Shown: in pieces, positions 6,663-10,391 of the stretch
Layout of the letters: each line of letters opens with the position of its first letter
Numbering within the stretch: position 1 is the first letter of the stretch
NCBI GenBank assembly: GCA_033764265.1
Contig: JANRJB010000443.1
Coordinates: 1 to 10,391, forward strand
DNA from: VGEM01 sp033764265
GTDB lineage: Bacteria; Pseudomonadota; Alphaproteobacteria; Rhodospirillales; Rhodospirillaceae
Length of the DNA stretch: 10,391 nt
Reading direction: 5' to 3'
The notes under the pieces: model-generated
Databases searched by the model: none
Told to the model about the DNA's origin: nothing
What the model saw: the letters and a program-made list of their open reading frames with translations, nothing else
Translations under genes and position numbers: made by a program

Positions 6663-6699
6663 CGCCGCCATGCTTGAACGCCGCCATGCTTGAGCGCCG
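6663..6699 (+). repeat. 16-bp tandem duplication at the yejB/yejE junction
   Basis: CGCCGCCATGCTTGAA (6663-6678) is followed at once by CGCCGCCATGCTTGAG (6679-6694) and a partial third unit CGCCG (6695-6699). Only one base differs between the copies. Each copy contains an ATG (6670 and 6686). Because 16 is not a multiple of three, the duplication moves the ATG overlapping the yejB stop (6658) out of the yejE frame; that ATG now encodes only MSAAMLERRHA before TGA at 6691-6693. Confidence 0.92.
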
Positions 6700-7720
6700 A
6701 CTCTCGCCCATCAACCGCCGCCGCTGGGCCAACTTCAAGGCCAACCGGCGCGGCTTCGTCGCGGCCTGGATCCTGGCGGCGCTGATCGTGCTGTCGTGCT
6801 TGGCCGAGTTCATCGCCAACGACCGGCCGGTGTTGGTCGTCTACGACGGCGATTTGTTCTTCCCGGTGGTGAAAGACTACCCGGAAACCGCCTTCGGCGG
6901 CGACTTCGACACCGCGGCCGATTATCGCGACCCGGTGGTGGCCGGCCTGATCGAGGCCAAGGGCCGCATGATCTGGCCGCCGATCCGCTATCACTACGAC
7001 ACCATCAACTTCGCGCTCGCGGTGCCGGCCCCGGCCCCGCCGTCGGCCGACAACTGGCTGGGCACCGACGCCCAGGGGCGCGACGTGCTGGCGCGGCTGA
7101 TCTACGGCTTCCGGCTGTCGCTGGCCTTCGGGCTGGTGCTGGCGGTGGCCTCGTCGCTGATCGGTGTGGCCGCCGGCGCGGTGCAGGGCTATTTCGGCGG
7201 GCTGACCGACCTGCTGTTCCAGCGCTTCATCGAGATCTGGGGCGGGCTGCCGCAGCTGTTCATCCTGATCATCGTCTCGTCGATCATCACGCCCGGCTTC
7301 GGCACGCTTTTGACCGTGCTGCTGTTGTTCAGCTGGACGGCGCTGGTGGGCGTGGTGCGGGCGGAGTTTTTGCGCGCGCGCAACTTCGACTACGTGCGCG
7401 CGGCGCGGGCGCTGGGCATGAGCGACCTGGGCGTCATGGCCCGCCACGTGCTGCCCAACGCCATGGTCGCCACCGTCACCTTTTTGCCGTTCATCCTGGC
7501 CGGCGCGGTGACCGCGCTGACATCGCTCGACTTTCTCGGCTACGGCCTGCCGCCGGGCTCGCCGTCGCTGGGCGAGCTGCTGCGCCAGGGCAAGGAGAAT
7601 CTCCAGGCGCCGTGGCTGGGCCTGACCGGCTTCCTGGCGGTGGCCGGCATGCTCACGCTGCTCGTGTTCGTGGGCGAGGCGGTGCGCGACGCCTTCGATC
7701 CGCGAAAGACCTTTCAATGA
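6686..7720 (+). CDS. yejE: Yej importer permease, DppC-like subunit
   Basis: Second inner-membrane permease of the peptide importer. From ATG 6686 it has 344 residues, close to the 341 of E. coli YejE. It starts MLERRLSPINRRRWANFKANRRG, then a first membrane segment (about 27-47). A long periplasmic segment typical of YejE follows, with WPPIRYHYDTINF and the DppC-like NWLGTDAQGRDVLARLIYGFR. The BPD_transp_1 domain follows, with its EAA loop near 233-258 (FDYVRAARALGMSDLG, HVLPNAM). The C-terminus GEAVRDAFDPRKTF is family-typical. Start choice is unusual: a 16-bp tandem duplication lies over the start. ATG 6686 is in frame; TTG 6674 is also in frame; ATG 6658, which overlaps the yejB stop, is not. 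The stop overlaps the yejF start by four bases. Confidence 0.93.
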   Translation: MLERRLSPINRRRWANFKANRRGFVAAWILAALIVLSCLAEFIANDRPVLVVYDGDLFFPVVKDYPETAFGGDFDTAADYRDPVVAGLIEAKGRMIWPPIRYHYDTINFALAVPAPAPPSADNWLGTDAQGRDVLARLIYGFRLSLAFGLVLAVASSLIGVAAGAVQGYFGGLTDLLFQRFIEIWGGLPQLFILIIVSSIITPGFGTLLTVLLLFSWTALVGVVRAEFLRARNFDYVRAARALGMSDLGVMARHVLPNAMVATVTFLPFILAGAVTALTSLDFLGYGLPPGSPSLGELLRQGKENLQAPWLGLTGFLAVAGMLTLLVFVGEAVRDAFDPRKTFQ

Positions 7721-9351
7721 CCGACGCCGCCGAGCCGGTGCTGGAGGTGCGCGATCTCGCGGTCAGCTTCGGCCGCGGGCCGGGCGAGGTGCAGGCCGTC
7801 AGGGGCGTGTCGTTCGCGGTCGGGCGCGGCGAGGCGGTGGCGCTGGTGGGCGAAAGCGGCTCGGGCAAGACCGTGACCGCGCTGTCGGTGCTGCAGCTGC
7901 TGCCTTATCCGCGCGCGCGCCATCCGCGCGGCAGCATCCGCCTGTTGGGGCAGGAGATGGTGGGCGCAAGCGAACGCGACGTGCGGCGCATGCGCGGCAA
8001 CCGCGTCGGCATGGTGTTCCAGGAGCCGATGACCAGCCTGAACCCGCTGCACGCCATCGGCCGGCAGATCGCCGAAAGCCTGGCGCTGCACGCCGAGCTG
8101 CCCGCCGACCAGCGCCGCGCCCGCGTGATCGCGCTGCTCAAGCGCGTCGGGTTGCAGGACGCCGAGTCGCGCTACGACACCCTGCCCCATGAGCTTTCGG
8201 GCGGGCAGCGCCAGCGGGTGATGATCGCCATGGCGCTGGCGCACCGGCCCGACCTGTTGATCGCCGACGAGCCGACCACGGCCTTGGACGTCACCATCCA
8301 GGCGCAGATTCTGCAGCTGTTGAAAGACCTGCGCGCCGAGTTCGGCATGGCGCTGTTGTTCATCACGCACGACTTGTCGCTGGTGAAGGCGGTGGCCGAC
8401 CGGGTGTGCGTGATGAAGGACGGCCTGATCGTCGAACAGGGACAGGTGGCCGACATCTTCGCCCGGCCCACCCACGCCTACACGCAGCACCTGATCGCCG
8501 CCCAGCCCAAGCCGGCTGCGCCGCGCGCCGGCGCCGCGGAACCGGTGATGACGGCGGAGAATCTCAAAGTCTGGTTCCCGATCCGCCGCGGCCTGATCCG
8601 TCGCGTAGTCGGCCACATCAAGGCGGTCGACGGCGTGAGCCTGACCTTGCGCGCCGGGCGCACCCTGGGCGTGGTCGGCGAAAGCGGTTCAGGCAAGACC
8701 ACGCTGGGCTTCGGCCTGCTGCGCCTGACGCCGAGCGAGGGCGCCATCACGCTGGCCGGGCAGCGCATCGACGGCCTGACCGGCCGCGCGTTACGCCCCT
8801 TGCGCCGCCACATGCAGGTGGTGTTCCAGGACCCGTTCGGCGCGCTCAACCCGCGCATGACGGTGGGCGATATCGTCGGCGAAGGCCTGCGGGTGCACGA
8901 CATCGGCAACGCGGCCGAACGCGGCGCGCGGGTGGCCGATGCGTTGCGCGAGGTCGGCCTGGACCCCGCCATGACCAGCCGCTTCCCGCACGAATTCTCG
9001 GGCGGGCAGCGGCAACGGATCGCCATCGCCCGCGCGCTGGCGCTGAAGCCGAAGGTGCTGGTGCTGGACGAACCCACGAGCGCCTTGGATGTCTCGGTCC
9101 AGGCGCAGATCGTCGACCTGCTGCGCGCCCTGCAGGACCGTCATGGGCTGGCGTACCTGTTCATCAGCCACGATCTGCGGGTGATCGGCGCGCTGGCCGA
9201 CGAGGTGCTGGTGATGAAGGACGGCCGCATCCAGGAAACCGGCCCGGCGGCCGAGGTGCTGAGCGCGCCGCGCGCGCCCTACACCCGGGCCCTGCTGGCC
9301 GCGGCGTTGGAGCTGAAAATGGCGCCGGAGCGGGCCGACCTGCGGCGGTAG
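7717..9351 (+). CDS. yejF: Yej importer ATPase with two nucleotide-binding domains
   Basis: Cytoplasmic double ATPase that energises peptide import through YejBE. 544 residues, two ABC domains in one chain, as in E. coli YejF (529). Domain 1: Walker A GESGSGKT at 45-52, signature LSGGQRQRV at 160-168, Walker B LLIADEP at 180-186, H-loop His218. Domain 2: Walker A GESGSGKTT at 321-329, signature FSGGQRQRI at 427-435, Walker B VLVLDEP at 447-453, H-loop His485. Both sites look catalytically complete. Each domain ends in the oligopeptide/dipeptide-type extension (ARPTHAYTQHLIAAQP after domain 1, SAPRAPYTRALLAAAL after domain 2). The ATG at 7717 overlaps the yejE stop (ATGA). The frame is open far upstream (to 6796), but that is antisense-like coding noise over yejE. 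Confidence 0.95.
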   Translation: MTDAAEPVLEVRDLAVSFGRGPGEVQAVRGVSFAVGRGEAVALVGESGSGKTVTALSVLQLLPYPRARHPRGSIRLLGQEMVGASERDVRRMRGNRVGMVFQEPMTSLNPLHAIGRQIAESLALHAELPADQRRARVIALLKRVGLQDAESRYDTLPHELSGGQRQRVMIAMALAHRPDLLIADEPTTALDVTIQAQILQLLKDLRAEFGMALLFITHDLSLVKAVADRVCVMKDGLIVEQGQVADIFARPTHAYTQHLIAAQPKPAAPRAGAAEPVMTAENLKVWFPIRRGLIRRVVGHIKAVDGVSLTLRAGRTLGVVGESGSGKTTLGFGLLRLTPSEGAITLAGQRIDGLTGRALRPLRRHMQVVFQDPFGALNPRMTVGDIVGEGLRVHDIGNAAERGARVADALREVGLDPAMTSRFPHEFSGGQRQRIAIARALALKPKVLVLDEPTSALDVSVQAQIVDLLRALQDRHGLAYLFISHDLRVIGALADEVLVMKDGRIQETGPAAEVLSAPRAPYTRALLAAALELKMAPERADLRR

Positions 9352-9405
9352 GGACTTCTTAACGCTTTTGGCCGAGTTTACGATGGCGTGAAGGGTGTGC
9401 GAAAC

Positions 9406-9684
9406 ATGGCCGGCGACGACGACGACGATAAGAAGAAAGACGCGATCCACACGGTCGACGTCGACATTTCCGTCGTGCTGGGCAAGTCCAACCTGCGCGT
9501 CCACCAGCTGCTCAAGCTGGGCCGCGGCGCGGTGGTCGAGCTGGAGCAGAAAACCTCGGACCCGGTCGAGATTTACGCCAACGACATCCTGATCGCCCGC
9601 GGCGAGGTGGTGGTCACGGCCGGCGACAAGATCGGCGTGACGCTGACGGAGCTGGTCAAATCGGTCTACGCCGGCGGCGACTGA
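9406..9684 (+). CDS. fliN: Flagellar motor switch protein FliN (short, SpoA domain)
   Basis: Probably a C-ring component of the flagellar motor switch on the cytoplasmic face of the basal body. 92 residues, shorter than E. coli FliN (137) and made almost entirely of the SpoA/FliN C-terminal domain. VDVDISVVLGKSNLRVHQLL (17-36) and LKLGRGAVVELEQ (36-48) are typical, as are VEIYANDILIARGEVVV (54-70) and the closing KIGVTLTELVKS (75-86). The first 15 residues are a charged run (five Asp, three Lys) with no domain. ATG 9406 is chosen because AAGGG lies ten bases upstream; GTG 9388 has no ribosome binding site. It lies 54 bases after yejF, so it may be read through from the yej operon or have its own promoter. 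No other flagellar gene is visible. It could be the main FliN or a paralogue. Confidence 0.85.
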   Translation: MAGDDDDDKKKDAIHTVDVDISVVLGKSNLRVHQLLKLGRGAVVELEQKTSDPVEIYANDILIARGEVVVTAGDKIGVTLTELVKSVYAGGD

Positions 9685-9764
9685 CCTTTTGCTTTTGCTG
9701 GAATCCGCCGCCGCTTTCCACTACACAGCCTGCGCCCCGCACCCCGACGTGCGACCCACCGAAG

Positions 9765-10391
9765 ATGCGCACGCTGTATCATCATCCGCTGTCGCCGTTC
9801 GCCCGCCGCATCCGCCTGATGCTGGCCGAGAAGCGCCTCGCGTTCGCCGAGGTGGTGCAGGACACCTGGCGCGAGGACGCGGCGTTCCTGAAGCTCAATC
9901 CGGCCGGCGACGTGCCGGTGCTGGTCGAGGAAGACGGCTCGACGCTGGCCGACGAGAACGTCATCGCCGAATACCTGGAGGACGCCTACCCGGAGCCGCG
10001 GCTGATCGGCACCGACCCCCGGCTGCGCGCCGAGGCCCGCCGGCTGACGGCGTGGTTCGACCGCGACTTCTCGCGCGAGGTGACCCAGGCGATCAACGGC
10101 GAGCTCCTGGTCAAGCGCGTGGTCGCCCAAGCCTCGCCCGACATCGCCGCGCTGAAAGCCGGCCGCGCCCGCCTGCCCGAGTTCCTGGCGCAGATGCAGT
10201 GGCTGTTGGACCGCCGCCGCTGGCTGGCGGGCGACGAACTCTCGATCGCAGATCTGGCCGCCGGCGCCCACGTCTCGCTGGTGGACTACTGCGGCGAAGT
10301 GCCGTGGGACGGCTACGCCATCGCCAAGGAATGGTACGTGCGGCTGAAATCGCGGCCCAGCTTCCGCGCGCTGTTGCGCGACGTGCTGCCC
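9765..10391 (+). CDS. Glutathione S-transferase-fold protein, partial, possibly FzlA-like
   Basis: 209 residues are visible; the C-terminus is beyond the window. Residues 1-80 form the thioredoxin-like GST N-domain: MRTLYHHPLSPFARRIRL, LNPAGDVPVLV with the cis-Pro at 51, and ADENVIAEYLED. In that last motif Glu64 stands where glutathione-binding members usually have Ser after an acidic residue. The helical C-domain includes RRLTAWFDRDFSREVT, WLAGDELSIADLAAGAH (the conserved helix N-cap and Asp) and VPWDGYAIAKEWYVRLKSRPSFRALL. The AWFD...FxREVT and VPWD...AK.WY..LKSRPSFR segments remind me of FzlA, the alphaproteobacterial GST-fold protein that binds FtsZ in Caulobacter; this is recognition from memory, not a search. 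An ordinary GST remains possible. The start is ATG 9765, with only weak ribosome-binding sequence. Confidence 0.8.
   Translation, partial: MRTLYHHPLSPFARRIRLMLAEKRLAFAEVVQDTWREDAAFLKLNPAGDVPVLVEEDGSTLADENVIAEYLEDAYPEPRLIGTDPRLRAEARRLTAWFDRDFSREVTQAINGELLVKRVVAQASPDIAALKAGRARLPEFLAQMQWLLDRRRWLAGDELSIADLAAGAHVSLVDYCGEVPWDGYAIAKEWYVRLKSRPSFRALLRDVLP

Noticed and set aside
6796..7716. Upstream in-frame extension of yejF across yejE
   Set aside because: YejF homology begins at ATG 7717, which overlaps the yejE stop; the extension is low-complexity Arg/Gly/Ala sequence from a wrong frame of yejE.
5447..7717. Minus-strand open frame of 756 codons opposite yejB and yejE
   Set aside because: Antisense of two recognised permeases; its His/Gln/Arg-rich composition is typical of a shadow frame, and it runs through the palindrome without any start signal.
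9685..9764. Possible terminator or small RNA between fliN and the GST-fold gene
   Set aside because: There is a T-rich patch just after the fliN stop but no clear hairpin before it, and no conserved RNA motif was recognised.

Overview
The window is GC-rich (roughly two thirds G+C by eye), densely coded DNA that looks like an alphaproteobacterial chromosome, most like a Rhodospirillales-type genome. The reasons are the gene families (a CycM-type membrane-anchored cytochrome c divergent from kdsB-pheA, an IMPase-family HisN, a short alphaproteobacterial FliN, a GST-fold protein resembling FzlA), the strong GC3 bias and the use of TTG starts. KdsB implies a Gram-negative envelope with Kdo-containing LPS. 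No tRNA, rRNA, CRISPR array, insertion sequence or phage gene was seen.

Layout. Positions 1-803 (minus): the 5' part of pheA (prephenate dehydratase), cut by the left edge. 815-1555 (minus): kdsB, 11 bases upstream of pheA and probably in the same transcript. 1556-1843: a divergent control region. 1844-2527 (plus): a membrane-tethered c-type cytochrome with an Ala/Pro/Glu-rich tail. 2549-3346 (plus): an inositol-monophosphatase-family histidinol-phosphatase (HisN) with no ATG start. 3347-3551: an intergenic region with a REP-like palindrome and a leader hairpin. 3552-9351 (plus): a complete yejA-yejB-yejE-yejF peptide ABC importer operon, with a second REP-like palindrome between yejA and yejB. 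9406-9684 (plus): a short FliN. 9765-10391 (plus): the N-terminal part of a GST-fold protein, cut by the right edge.

How the genes work together. YejA is the periplasmic peptide-binding protein, YejB and YejE form the membrane channel, and YejF is a double ATPase that powers import. The two palindromes lie on either side of yejA, as expected if they stabilise or separately dose the binding-protein message. The junctions yejB/yejE and yejE/yejF are overlapping or nearly so, which points to translational coupling. pheA and hisN serve amino-acid synthesis (Phe, His) and kdsB serves LPS. The cytochrome serves respiratory electron transfer. These are chromosomal housekeeping genes with no functional link visible beyond shared transcription.

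I do not see a new multi-gene system here. The observations most worth a second look are small-scale: a 16-bp tandem duplication that rewrites the start of yejE, two related palindromes bracketing yejA, a 15-bp tandem repeat in the cytochrome tail, a FliN gene away from other flagellar genes, and an unusual substrate-loop sequence in PheA.
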